The notes: generated by a model not told the origin, from the sequence alone. A stretch of DNA of 64,000 bases from Rhodobacteraceae bacterium CCMM004 (GCA_004005435.1 RZWH01000003.1:372001-436000), one strand, 5' to 3'. Counted from the stretch's first letter, positions 9,072-18,513 are shown. Numbers and translations are program-made.

Positions 9072-10151
9072 TCAGCTCTGGCCGAAGACCACCCAGCCCC
9101 GCGGGTCCCAGCCGACGATCGCCGCCTGTCCCCGCTCCAGGACCGGGCGCCCGGGCAGGTTCTTCATCGAAATCGTGACCGGGCGGTCGACGCCGTCGAA
9201 GGCAACCTCGTAGTAGGTCATGTCGCCGTAGTAGTGGACCTCGGCCACGGTGCCGGGGGCGGTGTGGGGGCGGCTCTCGCCCCCCTGCACCAGGGTCAGG
9301 AGCTCGGGGCGGATGCCCACCTCGGCCGCGCCGTCGGCGAGGCCCCCCGGCGCCTGGTCCGGCGCCACCTCGGCCGTGCCGAGGCCCGCGACCTCGACCC
9401 GCGTGCCCGACGCGGTGGCGGGCAGAAAGCTCATCATCCCGATGAACTCGGCCACGCGCCGGTCCGCCGGACGGCGATAGAGCGCCTGGGGCCCGGCGAC
9501 CTGCGCGATGCGCCCCTCGAACATCACCGCGATGCGGTCGGACATGATCAGCGCCTCCTCCTGGTCGTGGGTGACCAGGACGAAGGTGATGCCGACATGG
9601 CGTTGCAGGCGCCTGAGTTCCGCCTGCATGGTCTCGCGCAGCTTCTTGTCGAGCGCCGACAGGGGCTCGTCGAGGAGCAGGACCCGCGGCTTGAGGATCA
9701 GCGCACGGGCCAGCGCCACCCGCTGCCGCTGCCCGCCGGACAGCGCATGGGCCGCGCGGCCGCCGTATCCGTCGAGGCCCACCATGTCGAGCGCGTCCTC
9801 CACCAGCGCGCGCTTGGCCGTCGCGTTCAGATCGCCGCGGCGGCGCAGGCCGAAGCCCACGTTCTCGGCCACGCTCAGGTGCGGAAAGATCGCGTAGGAC
9901 TGGAACACCATGTTGGTCGGCCGCCGGTTCGGCGGCACCCCCCGCACGTCGCGCCCGTCGAGATGCAGCGTGCCCTCGCTGACGCTCTCGAACCCGGCGA
10001 TGGCCCTGAGCAGCGTGGTCTTGCCGCAGCCCGAGGGTCCCAGGAGGGAAAAGAACTCGCCCTCGGCGATCTCCAGCGAGATGTCGCGCAGGGCGTGGTA
10101 GTCGCCATAGTATTTCTGCACGCCCTTGAGCGCGACGATGGGGGATTTCAC
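9072..10151 (-). CDS. potA: Spermidine/putrescine-type ABC transporter ATP-binding protein
   Basis: The protein is 359 residues with a complete ABC ATPase: Walker A GPSGCGKTT, Q-loop VFQSYAIFPH, signature LSGGQRQRVALARAL, Walker B VLLLDEPLSALD and H-loop VTHDQEEAL. A C-terminal TOBE-type domain of about 120 residues follows, as in PotA. GTG at 10151 overlaps the stop of the permease gene by 4 nt and is the natural start. With the two permeases upstream it forms a PotABC-like importer. The periplasmic binding protein is not encoded next to it, so polyamine specificity is inferred only from the family. Confidence 0.85.
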   Translation of the reverse strand: MKSPIVALKGVQKYYGDYHALRDISLEIAEGEFFSLLGPSGCGKTTLLRAIAGFESVSEGTLHLDGRDVRGVPPNRRPTNMVFQSYAIFPHLSVAENVGFGLRRRGDLNATAKRALVEDALDMVGLDGYGGRAAHALSGGQRQRVALARALILKPRVLLLDEPLSALDKKLRETMQAELRRLQRHVGITFVLVTHDQEEALIMSDRIAVMFEGRIAQVAGPQALYRRPADRRVAEFIGMMSFLPATASGTRVEVAGLGTAEVAPDQAPGGLADGAAEVGIRPELLTLVQGGESRPHTAPGTVAEVHYYGDMTYYEVAFDGVDRPVTISMKNLPGRPVLERGQAAIVGWDPRGWVVFGQS

Positions 10152-10948
10152 AGGAACCCTCCGCGGTCTTGACCGCCCATGCGGGCCACGCCCCGGCGGC
10201 GGAAAATCTCGGCCAGGGTGATGAGGATGACCGACGCCGCCACCAGGATCGTGCCGAGCGCCATCACCACCGGGATCTTCTGCGGAAACCGCAGTTGGCC
10301 CCAGAGATAGACGGGCAGCGTCGGGTCCGCCCCGGTGAGGAAGAACGCGATGATGAACTCGTCGAGGCTGATGGTGAAGGAGATCAGGAGCGCCGACACG
10401 ATCCCCGGCATCACCAGCGGCAGCGTGACCAGGCGAAAGGTCGACCACTTGCCCTCGCCCAGATCCTGCGCCGCCTCCTCCAGCGCGGGGTCGAGGCTCT
10501 GAAACGCCGAGTTGAGGATGGCGATGCAAAACGGCGTGCAGATCAGGGTGTGGCCCAGGATCACCGTCCACGACGACAGGTTCAGCCCCAGCGCCAGCAG
10601 CACCACCAAGAGCGCCACCGCCACGATGATCTCGGGCAGCACGAGCGGCACCATGATGAACCCCAGGATCGGCCCCTTGAACGGAAAGCGATAGCGCGCC
10701 CCGGCCCGCGCCGCGCAGATGCCCAGCAGCACCGACAGGACGGCCGTGATCACCGCGATGGTCAGCGACGTCCGCACCGAGGCCAAGAGCGCCGGCGTCT
10801 CCGGCAGCTCGGCGAACCAGCGCGTGGTGAAGCCCTGGAGCGGAAACGCGATGATTGTGCCTTCGTTGAAGGCAAAGAGCGGCAGGAGCGCGATGGGGGC
10901 GTAGAGGAACAGGAGGTAGAGAAGGACGTAGACCTGGAGCGTCCTCAT
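10148..10948 (-). CDS. potC: ABC transporter permease, PotC type
   Basis: The 266-residue inner-membrane protein has six predicted helices and the EAA loop '[20 protein letters not shown]', which contacts the ATPase. The N-terminus 'LQVYVLLYLLFLYAPIALL' is typical of PotC/YdcV permeases. It overlaps both its neighbours by 4 nt, showing tight translational coupling in the potB-potC-potA order. Confidence 0.85.
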   Translation of the reverse strand: MRTLQVYVLLYLLFLYAPIALLPLFAFNEGTIIAFPLQGFTTRWFAELPETPALLASVRTSLTIAVITAVLSVLLGICAARAGARYRFPFKGPILGFIMVPLVLPEIIVAVALLVVLLALGLNLSSWTVILGHTLICTPFCIAILNSAFQSLDPALEEAAQDLGEGKWSTFRLVTLPLVMPGIVSALLISFTISLDEFIIAFFLTGADPTLPVYLWGQLRFPQKIPVVMALGTILVAASVILITLAEIFRRRGVARMGGQDRGGFL

Positions 10949-11844
10949 CCGCGCGTCCTCAACCAGCGGCGCATGAGCCAGACAAAGATCAGGGCCAACA
11001 GACCCACCGACAGCATCGAAATCACCGCCAGCGTCGCCCCCATGGGCGCGTTGTTGAGGCGCAGGAACTGGGTCTGGATCATGTTGGCGATCATCAGCCC
11101 GTCCGGCCCGCCCACCAGCCGCGGCGTCACGTAATCGCCGATGACGGGGATGAACACGATCAGCACCGCCGCCACGATCCCCGGCACCGCCAGCGGCAGC
11201 GTCACCCTGAGGAACGTCATCACGCGGTTCTCGCCCAGGTCCTGGGCGGCTTCGAGCAGCGAGCGGTCGATCTTCTCCAGCGCAACGAAGATCGGAAGGA
11301 TCGCAAAGGGGGCAAAGGCATGGGCCAGAGTGATCACCACGGCGTTCGCGTTGTAGAGGATGAAGGTCAGCGGTTCGTCAATGATCCCAACCCCTTGGAG
11401 AGAGGTGTTGAGAACGCCGTTGAAGCCCAGGATGACCTTCCACAAAAACACCCGGATCAGGTAGGAGGTCCAGAACGGGATGGTGATCAGGAACAGCCAC
11501 AGCGACTTGCGCTCGGGCCGGACGTGGAAGCTGACGAAATAGGCGACCGGAAAGGCCAGGATCACCGTCGCCGCCGTCACGGCCGCCGCGATCCACAGCG
11601 AGCGGAACAAAAGCTCGCGGTAGATCGGCTCGGTCACCGCCGAGCGGTAGTTGTCCAGCGTGAAGGTGCGGTCGATGGTCAGGAAGTCCTGGGTCCAGAA
11701 GCTGAAGGCCAGGATCGCCGCCAGCGGCACCGCCAGCAGGAGCAGCGCAAACAACAGCGGCGGCGCGACGAGGGTTAGACCGGCGCGCGCGTCGCTTACC
11801 CCTTCTGCGGCCACTTCGCTCTCCGCCTTGCCCTGCCCCGTCAC
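10945..11844 (-). CDS. potB: ABC transporter permease, PotB type
   Basis: The protein is 299 residues with six predicted membrane helices and an EAA loop '[19 protein letters not shown]'. The GTG at 11844 is chosen; an in-frame TTG at 11871 would add nine basic residues with no clear ribosome site. It is the first gene of the three-gene transporter operon and begins about 100 nt from tRNA-Ser on the opposite strand. No substrate-binding protein gene stands upstream, where potD is often found or, if elsewhere in the operon, next to potA. Confidence 0.83.
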   Translation of the reverse strand: MTGQGKAESEVAAEGVSDARAGLTLVAPPLLFALLLLAVPLAAILAFSFWTQDFLTIDRTFTLDNYRSAVTEPIYRELLFRSLWIAAAVTAATVILAFPVAYFVSFHVRPERKSLWLFLITIPFWTSYLIRVFLWKVILGFNGVLNTSLQGVGIIDEPLTFILYNANAVVITLAHAFAPFAILPIFVALEKIDRSLLEAAQDLGENRVMTFLRVTLPLAVPGIVAAVLIVFIPVIGDYVTPRLVGGPDGLMIANMIQTQFLRLNNAPMGATLAVISMLSVGLLALIFVWLMRRWLRTRG

Positions 11845-11946
11845 CCTGTCGCCCCGGCGCGCGAAACGCAAGCGCCGGGCACGGCCGCGGCGCCGCCAAC
11901 AAGGGACTTGTCGCGCCTGCCGGATTTTTCTACACCCCGCCTACGC

Positions 11947-12036
11947 GGAGAGGTGGCCGAGTGGTCGAAGGCGCACGCCTGGAAAGTGTGTAGGCGGGAA
12001 ACCGTCTCGAGGGTTCGAATCCCTCTCTCTCCGCCA
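11947..12036 (+). tRNA. tRNA-Ser (anticodon GGA)
   Basis: The 90-nt gene folds as a type II tRNA with a long variable arm. The acceptor GGAGAGG pairs with TCTCTCC (one G-U), the D-arm is GTGGCCGAGTGGTCGAAGGC, the anticodon loop has GGA within CCTGGAAAG, the T-loop is GGTTCGAATCC, and the 3' CCA is encoded (12034-12036). It is followed immediately by a decayed prophage fragment, the usual arrangement for a tRNA used as an integration site. Confidence 0.97.
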
Positions 12037-12146
12037 CCCGCACGCCCCTGGAATCCAACTGTTGATCGGGTGCGCACGCACGTTTGCCGACCCGTCAACT
12101 GGCAGGCGGCATGCTGCCGGCCAAGATAGCCGTGACCGGTGTCCTG

Positions 12147-12749
12147 ATGCAGAGCGATTTCAACCGGTTTCTTCGGACAGGGGACAACGGCGAGTTTGTG
12201 CTATCGAAATCGGCGCATGGCTGGTTCGGGCGCCGGGTCGATCTGTCGATCGAGGCCGAGATCCCATACTACCAGAGGCTTCGGTCCGAGTTCGCAAAGC
12301 GGCTTGACGACATCGCCGCCGAGAACGCCAGGCTGCTGCTCGCGGCGATCGGAGACGCGTTCTCGCCACCTCTGGCCATCGACGACCTGGCCGATTTGTC
12401 CGAGGCCCGCGGGGCAGCGCTGGACGCTTGGGACCGGAGGATGGACGCGTTGTGGGAGGAATGGGAGTCGCATCCCGCCCGGCTCCGGCCGGTGCGGCAG
12501 GCGATGCAGGAGGGGCGCGCGCTCGGGTTTCGCGGGCTGGTCAACGAGTTGCGCCAGCGCGCGCTCTGGATCGAGCAATATGTCTGGAGGTCGCTGGGGG
12601 ACGGCAGGGTTCGTTAGAGCCACGCGCAGTAGTCCGGCCAGGTGTTCGATTGGAACACGCCGCCACCGGAGGGCAAGCACCCGGGCCAGGACATCAACTG
12701 TCGCTGTTGGGCGGCGCCCCATCTGCCCGATGAGCCCGATTATTGCCTG
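12147..12749 (+). pseudogene. Phage minor head/head-morphogenesis (Mu gpF/SPP1 gp7-type) gene, interrupted by two TAG codons
   Basis: One reading frame runs from 12147 (in-frame starts also exist back to 12084) through WIEQYVWRSLGDGRVR, stops at TAG 12615-12617, and continues in the same frame as SHAQ, a second TAG at 12630-12632, then SGQVFDWNTPPPEGKHPG and DINCRCWA. The joined C-terminus matches the R-V-R-x-x-H-x-x-x-x-G ... W-x-x-P-P ... C-R-C pattern of phage head-morphogenesis proteins. The first 155 residues are mostly helical and lack a recognised domain. After about 12749 the frame is lost. Position behind tRNA-Ser supports a prophage remnant; point-mutation decay is more likely than programmed readthrough. 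Confidence 0.78.
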
Positions 12750-12963
12750 ACACGGGCGTGGCGTATTGGGCGGGACGGGCGACGGCGGAATGGGATGGCA
12801 AGCGGGATGCCGTCGGCGACGTCCACGGGCAGGTCGTGACGTCGGTTTCCGATCTCCCCGACCAGGCTCGCGCAGTGGGGCGCTATCGGCGGCTTCGTGT
12901 CGAAGAGGCCATGGGCGCGCGCTCGCCGCGAGAGGCGGAAGAGCTGCCGAGATACGGAGCCGG

Positions 12964-13422
12964 ATGGACGCCGCCGTCGCCACGTTCGTCGAAGCGTTTC
13001 GCAATGCGCCGGAGCCGGCGGAGGCCTTCGCCGACTACGTTTTGGCCACCGAATGCCGGGTGGCGGTGGTCGATGAGGCCTATCGCGAGGGTCTCGCGAC
13101 GCAAGCGCAACTGGAGGATGCGATCCGGGAGCGGGCGTGGCTCGAGACCATGCTGGGGCTCAACATCGCGCCGGGCTTTCTGGCGCCGAAGCTTCTGGCC
13201 CGACTTGGTCGGCGGCACGGCCCCGATGCGCCAGATGGTCTCGTGGACACCCCCCCGACAACCTGGCAAAGGTCGAAGCCTCAGTCGCTGGGCTGTCGTG
13301 GTTTCGGTCCATGGCGGGCCGAGCGTCTCGGTTTGGCGCAGTGGGCAAGGTCGGGTCGGTTGCGGGGTGCGACCGCACGGGTCGGCCGCGGCGGATCGGC
13401 TCGGGCGGGGTCGACGCCGTAG
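12964..13422 (+). pseudogene. Phage-remnant coding fragment, frame-disrupted
   Basis: A coherent helical stretch of about 85 residues starts MDAAVATFVEAFRNAPEPAE and runs through LETMLGLNIAPGFLAPKLL to about 13210; beyond this the translation becomes low-complexity Arg/Gly and looks non-coding. Between the preceding head gene and this piece, a third frame (12743-12940) reads plausibly (GVAYWAGRATAEWDGKRDAV). Together these show one or two genes broken by frameshifts. No function is recognised. The fragment lies between the head-gene remnant and the minus-strand membrane-protein gene. Confidence 0.5.
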
Positions 13423-13457
13423 GCCCCGGTTCGCGTCGGGCAATGCGCTGATGACCT

Positions 13458-15137
13458 CTAGCGGCCGTCGGGGTCGGGCAGGCGCCAGAGGGTGACGTCG
13501 GCGCGCTCCAGGCAGGCGAGCGGGACCGGCTCCGCGCCGGGCGGGTCCGGCAGCGCCCGTGCGGCGACGACGTAGCGGGCGCCGAGCGCGCGGGCGGCGC
13601 CCAGTTCCGGGGGAACCTCGGGTGCCCGGCGCGCAAAGGTGCCGACGCGCGATCCCCAGTCGTCGTAGTAGCGCCGGAGCGGCGGCGAGGCCGCGAGCTT
13701 GGCCGCAATCACCGGGCGGAACGCGGCCTTGTAGGCCAGGGGATAGAGGTTGTGATAGCCGTCGACCGCGGCGATGCCGTTGGCGGGCGCGATCATCGGA
13801 TCGACCCCGACCGAGATCACCCGCGCGGTTCCCACCGCGTCGGCGATGCAGGCATAGGCGTCGGCCCGGAAATGCCCACCCACGGTCATTGCCCGCCGCA
13901 GATTGGCGCGGTCCCTGGGGACGCCGCCCAGAGCGCGCTCGGACCAGAGGTTCGACCAGGGCGCCCCGGCGCGGACCTCGTCCAGGACGTCGCGGGCGCC
14001 GGGCGGCAACAGCGGCTTGACCGCGGCGGGCGACACGCCCACATGCGCCAGCCAGGCCAGCGCGGCCGACAGCACCAGGACGCCCCGGACCCAGGGCGCC
14101 CGCGGGGTCCGGGACAACAGGACCGCGCCTGCGGCCAGCACGGCCAAGGGCGCGAAGAGGCCGACGCGGTCCCATTGCAGGCTGGCCAGGACCCCCGGCA
14201 GCAGGGACCGGTAAAGGGGAGCGAAGCCGGAGAGGGCGGCGGAGAGGGCGATCAGTCCCGCCGCCGCGGCCGCCGCGCGGGCCGCCGCTCCGCCCCGCAC
14301 GGCCCCCGCCAGGAGGATCGGTGCGGCGTAGAGCGCGGGCGTCACCACCGCGTGGTAGTGGCTGCCGAGCATCGCCAGATCGCTCGCCAGGTCGCCCAAG
14401 AACGCGGCCCAGAGGCCCTCGACGGCGGGGGCAGGCCAATCGGCGCGGTGGGACTCCACCCCGGCGAGCGACAGCCAGATCAGGCCCGCCGCCCCCACCG
14501 CCGCGCCCGCCAGCGCCACGGCCTGGGTCGCCGCCCAGCGGCCCCACGGAACCCGGCGGCCCAGCGCCCACACCACCGCGGGCAACGCCACCGGCAGGAA
14601 CAGCGCGTGCAGCGCCAGCGCGGTGTTCCATCCCAGGGCGAAGGCCAGCGCCCAGTGGACCGGCCGGAGCGGCCGCTCGCGCACCAAGAGCCAGGCGAAC
14701 CACGGCGCCGCAGCCAGCCCCAGACCGAAGGACGAAAACGACAGGCCGAGGCCATAGACCACCGCCGGCAAGAGCGGCGCGTCGGGGCCAAGGGCGGTCC
14801 GCAACAGCGTGCGCATCCCCGCGTAGGCCAGGACGGCCACCAGGATCTCCGTCACCGCATAGGCCCAGACCGGGGGCAGCGCGGCGTAGATGAGGCTGAT
14901 CGGCTGGGTGCTGCGGGCGAACCACCGCCAGTCCAGAACGCCGCCCAGGAACACGTCGAAGGCCGCCGCGTCTCCGGCCAGCCAGCGGCCGATGACGATG
15001 CTGTAGACGACATCGCTGTCGAGATTGTCGTGCACCGTCGCGGCGACCCCGCCGAACACGGCCAAGGGCAGCAGATAGCGCGCGGCCATCGCCGCCGCGA
15101 ACCACAGATCCCCCCGCCGCATCCAGTGACCGGTCAT
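13458..15137 (-). CDS. Large polytopic membrane protein, DUF6044-like
   Basis: The protein is 559 residues with about eleven to thirteen hydrophobic helices and a C-terminal soluble domain of about 150 residues (VDGYHNLYPLAYKAAFRPVI). The early motif TVHDNLDSDVVYS, with acidic residues after the first helix, recalls the first extracytoplasmic loop of GT-C glycosyltransferases and DUF6044/YfhO-like proteins, in which such acidic residues bind lipid-phosphate sugar donors. The start at 15137 (MTGHWMRRG) has an AGAGAGG ribosome site; an upstream in-frame start exists at 15161. It is divergent from gtrA and adjoins other glycan genes, so a role in transferring or modifying surface sugars is inferred. 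Confidence 0.65.
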   Translation of the reverse strand: MTGHWMRRGDLWFAAAMAARYLLPLAVFGGVAATVHDNLDSDVVYSIVIGRWLAGDAAAFDVFLGGVLDWRWFARSTQPISLIYAALPPVWAYAVTEILVAVLAYAGMRTLLRTALGPDAPLLPAVVYGLGLSFSSFGLGLAAAPWFAWLLVRERPLRPVHWALAFALGWNTALALHALFLPVALPAVVWALGRRVPWGRWAATQAVALAGAAVGAAGLIWLSLAGVESHRADWPAPAVEGLWAAFLGDLASDLAMLGSHYHAVVTPALYAAPILLAGAVRGGAAARAAAAAAGLIALSAALSGFAPLYRSLLPGVLASLQWDRVGLFAPLAVLAAGAVLLSRTPRAPWVRGVLVLSAALAWLAHVGVSPAAVKPLLPPGARDVLDEVRAGAPWSNLWSERALGGVPRDRANLRRAMTVGGHFRADAYACIADAVGTARVISVGVDPMIAPANGIAAVDGYHNLYPLAYKAAFRPVIAAKLAASPPLRRYYDDWGSRVGTFARRAPEVPPELGAARALGARYVVAARALPDPPGAEPVPLACLERADVTLWRLPDPDGR

Positions 15138-15249
15138 CGCGCCTCTCTTACAACGGCCCATAGGCGGCGCGGGGCGCGGGGGGCAAGCGGCTCTGGACGC
15201 CCGGCGGCCGCGCCGTTACCCCAGCACCACACCCCCGCGCGAGAGGCCG

Positions 15250-15648
15250 ATGACCCGCGACGACACCCTGATCCGGCAAGCGATGCGGTTCGGCGCCGCG
15301 GGGGCGGTGAACACCGTCGTCGGTTTCGCCGCGATCCTGGGGGCGTTCTACGGGCTGGGCCTGGGGGCCACCGCCTCCAACGCCATCGGCTATGCCATCG
15401 GCTTTGCCGTGAGCTATGGGTTGCACCGGCGCTGGACCTTTCGCCACAGCGGGCGGCACGGCCGCAGCCTGCCCCGCTACGCCCTGGTGATGGCCGCGGG
15501 ATACGCCGCGAACCTCGGCGTCCTGCACCTGCTCTACGGGCCGCTGGGAGTGCCTTTCGTCGCGGCCCAGGTCGTCGCCATGGCGGCGTTCACGATCACG
15601 GTCTTCGCCGGATCGCGCCTTTTCGCCTTCGCGCCCGAGCGGTCCTGA
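15250..15648 (+). CDS. GtrA-family membrane protein
   Basis: The protein is 132 residues with four predicted transmembrane helices and the GtrA core 'QAMRFGAAGAVNTVVGFA' and 'SYGLHRRWTFR'. GtrA proteins are thought to help flip or present undecaprenyl-phosphate-linked sugars in the inner membrane. It overlaps the following asparagine-synthase-type gene by one base (TGATG) and stands near a family 2 glycosyltransferase, the usual partner of GtrA. Confidence 0.85.
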   Translation: MTRDDTLIRQAMRFGAAGAVNTVVGFAAILGAFYGLGLGATASNAIGYAIGFAVSYGLHRRWTFRHSGRHGRSLPRYALVMAAGYAANLGVLHLLYGPLGVPFVAAQVVAMAAFTITVFAGSRLFAFAPERS

Positions 15649-17465
15649 TGTGCGGGATCGCGGGCATTGTCGGGCCGGGCGACGCGCAGACCTTGCGCGC
15701 CATGACCGACGCCATCGCCCATCGCGGGCCTGACGGCGCGGGGCACTGGTCGGATCCCGACCAGAGCGTCCACCTGGGCCATCGGCGCCTGGCCATCGTC
15801 GATCTCGACGGCGGGGCCCAGCCGATGCGCACCGCCGACGGGGCACTGACGGTCAGCTACAACGGCGAGATCTACAACCACGCCGCGCTGCGTGCCGAGT
15901 TGGAGACGCGCGGCCACGTCTTTGTCACCGACCACTCGGACACCGAGGTGCTGCTGCATGGCTGGCGGGCCTGGGGGCTGGACCTGCTGCCGCGGCTGAA
16001 CGGGATGTTCGCCTTCGCCCTCCACGACGCGGGCCGGGGCGAGGTGATCCTGGCCCGCGACCGGTTCGGGGAGAAGCCGCTCTATTGGGGCGAGGCGGGG
16101 CGCGCGCTGCTCTTCGGCAGCGAGATGGCGGCGCTGACCGCGCATCCCCGGCTGGACCGCGCGCCCTGCCCAGCGGGGGTCGCCAAGTTCTTTGGCTACG
16201 GGTTCATCCCCGCCCCGTTCACCCACCTCGCGGCGGTCAAGAAGCTGCCGGCGGGCGGCTGGATGCGGATCGCCACCGACACCGGCGCCCGGCGGCAGGG
16301 CCGCTATTGGCAGTTCGACCTGGCACCCGAGGGCGGGTCGGGCGAGGCGGCGCTGGTCGACGAGCTGGATCACCTGCTGGCCCAGGCGGCGCGGCGAAGG
16401 CTGATGTCGGACGTGCCTTTGGGGGTGTTCCTGTCGGGCGGGCTCGATTCCTCGCTGATCCTGGCCAGTCTCAGGGACGCCGCGCCGGACGCCTTCACCA
16501 TTGGGTTTCACGAGCCCTCCTACGACGAGAGCACGTTTGCCGCCCGGGCCGCTGCCCATTGCGGCGCCCGCCACCACCTGCGCCGCCATACCCTGGCCGA
16601 CGCCCGCGCGACGTTGGAGCCGGTGCTGTCGGCGCTGTCCGAACCCTTGGGCGACGCCTCGATCCTGCCGACCTGGCAACTGGCCGGGTTCGCGCGCGAG
16701 CGGGTGACGGTGGCGCTGGCCGGCGACGGCGGCGACGAGCTTTTCGCCGGATACGACCCCTTCGCGGCCCTGGGCCCCGCACGGATCGCCGGTCCGGTGC
16801 TGCCCCCGCCGCTCCTGCGGCTGGCCGGGCGGCTGCCGGTCTCGGACCGCTACATGGCGCTCGACTTCAAGCTCCGGCGCTTCGCGCTGGGGATGGCCCG
16901 GCCCTGGCCGTGCCGCCTGCCTGCCTGGATGGCCCCGTTGCAGCCCGAGGAGGTGGGCGAACTGATGCGCCGCCCCGTCGCGGCGGACGATCTGTGGTCC
17001 GAGGCGGTGGACCTCTGGCAGTCCCGCCCCGACCTGGGCCACGTCGACCGGGCGCTGACCTACTTCACCCGCCTCTACCTCACCGACGACATCCTTGTGA
17101 AGACCGACCGCGCCACCATGCTGCACGGCCTGGAATCCCGCGCGGTGTTTCTGGACAACGACCTCGTCGACTTCTGCGCCCGCCTGCCCGCGCGGTGGAA
17201 GATGCGGGGCGGCACCCGGAAATATCTGTTGAAGAAGGTGGCCCAGCGCCACCTGCCCCGCGACCTGGTCCACCGCCGAAAGAAGGGATTCGGCATTCCA
17301 GTGTCGTCCTGGCTGCGCGAGGTGCCGCGCGATCCGCCCCTGGCGCCGGTGGGCGGCGCCGATCCGGGCTGGGCTGGCGCAGCCTGGGCGGCGCACCGGG
17401 CGGGCCGCGCCGACTGGCGGTTGTTTCTGTTCTGCTGGCTGGCGCTGCAATGGAGCGGGCGGTGA
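15648..17465 (+). CDS. asnB: Asparagine synthetase (glutamine-hydrolysing)-like amidotransferase
   Basis: The protein is 605 residues. It starts MCGIAGIVG, so Cys2 becomes the N-terminal nucleophile of a class II glutamine amidotransferase (about residues 1-200, with AHRGPDGAG and YNGEIYNH). The C-terminal half is an ATP-pyrophosphatase synthetase domain with SGGLDSS and AGDGGDELFAGYDPF. Such AsnB paralogues often sit in polysaccharide clusters and amidate sugars or lipids rather than making asparagine, and the neighbours (GtrA, membrane glycosyl protein, GT2, methyltransferase) suit that reading. ATG at 15648 overlaps the gtrA stop. The protein ends only 37 nt before the convergent glycosyltransferase gene. 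Confidence 0.87.
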   Translation: MCGIAGIVGPGDAQTLRAMTDAIAHRGPDGAGHWSDPDQSVHLGHRRLAIVDLDGGAQPMRTADGALTVSYNGEIYNHAALRAELETRGHVFVTDHSDTEVLLHGWRAWGLDLLPRLNGMFAFALHDAGRGEVILARDRFGEKPLYWGEAGRALLFGSEMAALTAHPRLDRAPCPAGVAKFFGYGFIPAPFTHLAAVKKLPAGGWMRIATDTGARRQGRYWQFDLAPEGGSGEAALVDELDHLLAQAARRRLMSDVPLGVFLSGGLDSSLILASLRDAAPDAFTIGFHEPSYDESTFAARAAAHCGARHHLRRHTLADARATLEPVLSALSEPLGDASILPTWQLAGFARERVTVALAGDGGDELFAGYDPFAALGPARIAGPVLPPPLLRLAGRLPVSDRYMALDFKLRRFALGMARPWPCRLPAWMAPLQPEEVGELMRRPVAADDLWSEAVDLWQSRPDLGHVDRALTYFTRLYLTDDILVKTDRATMLHGLESRAVFLDNDLVDFCARLPARWKMRGGTRKYLLKKVAQRHLPRDLVHRRKKGFGIPVSSWLREVPRDPPLAPVGGADPGWAGAAWAAHRAGRADWRLFLFCWLALQWSGR

Positions 17466-17502
17466 GGCGACGCCATCCCTCGACGCCGGACCGGCGTTCG
17501 TC

Positions 17503-18513
17503 TCAGACCGCGTCCAGCACCGGCTCGTCTGCGGCGTCCAGCCCTCCGGCCCCCCGGGTCACCCGAGCGACGGCATAGGACTTGCGCCCCTGGCTCTCGA
17601 AGTAGGTGCGCACCAGCACTTCGGACATAAGCCCCATCAACAGGCTCATCGCCCCCACCAGGAACAGCATCGCCGCCAGCACCGGCAAGGGCGTCAGCAC
17701 CATCGCCACCCCGCTCACGAACTTCAGCCACAGCATCAGCGCCAGACAGACGAAGCTGGCGAGGAGCGAGGCCAGGCCGAAGCTGCCGAAGACATACATC
17801 GGCCGGGCGAAGTAGCGGGAGAGAAAGCTGACCACCATGAGGTCCAGCACGACCTTCACCACCCGCTCCAGCCCGTATTTCGACGCGCCGAAGCGCCGCG
17901 GATGGTGCCGCACGGGCAGTTCGGTGACCCGCGCGCCCATCTGCGCGGCATAGACCGGGATAAAGCGGTGCATCTCGCCATAGAGCCGGTTGCCCAACAG
18001 CACGTCGCGGCGATACGCCTTGAGCGTGCAGCCGTAGTCGTGGAGCGGGACCCCCACCACCCGGCTGATGAGCCGGTTGGCCACCCGGCTGACCATGTTG
18101 CGGCGGATCGCGGCGTCCTTGCGATCCTTGCGCCAGCCCGAGACCACGTCGTAGCCCTGATCGAGCGTCTCCAGCAGGCGGGCGATGTCGGCGGGGTCGT
18201 TTTGCAGGTCGCTGTCGAGCGTCACCACCACGTCGCCCCGCGCCGCGTCGATCCCCGCCATCAGGGCCGCGGTCTGGCCATAGTTGCGGCGGAACCGCAC
18301 GACGGTCAGGGCGGGATACTCTTGGGTTGCCGCCTCCAGCAGGGCGCCCGAGCCGTCGACGCTGCCGTCGTCCACGGCGATGACCTCCACCTCCTGCTCC
18401 AGGGGGTCGAGCGCGGCGAAGAGGCGGCGCAGGAACTCTGGCAGGCTCTCGGCCTCGTTGAACACCGGCGTGACCACCGACACGCTGCGGATCGGCGGAG
18501 TGAGGGCACTCAT
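17503..18513 (-). CDS. Family 2 glycosyltransferase (DPM1/ArnC-like) with C-terminal membrane helices
   Basis: The protein is 336 residues with a GT-A domain (VSVVTPVFNEAESLPEFL; VIAVDDGSVDGS; the metal/nucleotide motif TLDSDLQNDP; HHPRRFGASKYG) followed by two hydrophobic helices, the plan of undecaprenyl-phosphate mannosyl/glucosyl/aminoarabinose transferases. It would load a sugar onto the lipid carrier at the inner membrane. Start ATG 18513 overlaps the methyltransferase stop by 4 nt. A GtrA protein lies about 2 kb away and could flip the product. Confidence 0.88.
   Translation of the reverse strand: MSALTPPIRSVSVVTPVFNEAESLPEFLRRLFAALDPLEQEVEVIAVDDGSVDGSGALLEAATQEYPALTVVRFRRNYGQTAALMAGIDAARGDVVVTLDSDLQNDPADIARLLETLDQGYDVVSGWRKDRKDAAIRRNMVSRVANRLISRVVGVPLHDYGCTLKAYRRDVLLGNRLYGEMHRFIPVYAAQMGARVTELPVRHHPRRFGASKYGLERVVKVVLDLMVVSFLSRYFARPMYVFGSFGLASLLASFVCLALMLWLKFVSGVAMVLTPLPVLAAMLFLVGAMSLLMGLMSEVLVRTYFESQGRKSYAVARVTRGAGGLDAADEPVLDAV

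Noticed and set aside
12615-12632. Programmed amber readthrough or pyrrolysine insertion in the phage head gene
   Set aside because: Frame shifts follow soon after and no other phage gene is intact, so simple decay explains the stops better; a lower-probability alternative is kept as a finding.
13752-15647. A long upstream extension of the AsnB frame of about 630 codons
   Set aside because: AsnB must begin with MCGIAG so that Cys2 is the nucleophile; the upstream frame is antisense to the membrane-protein gene and low-complexity.
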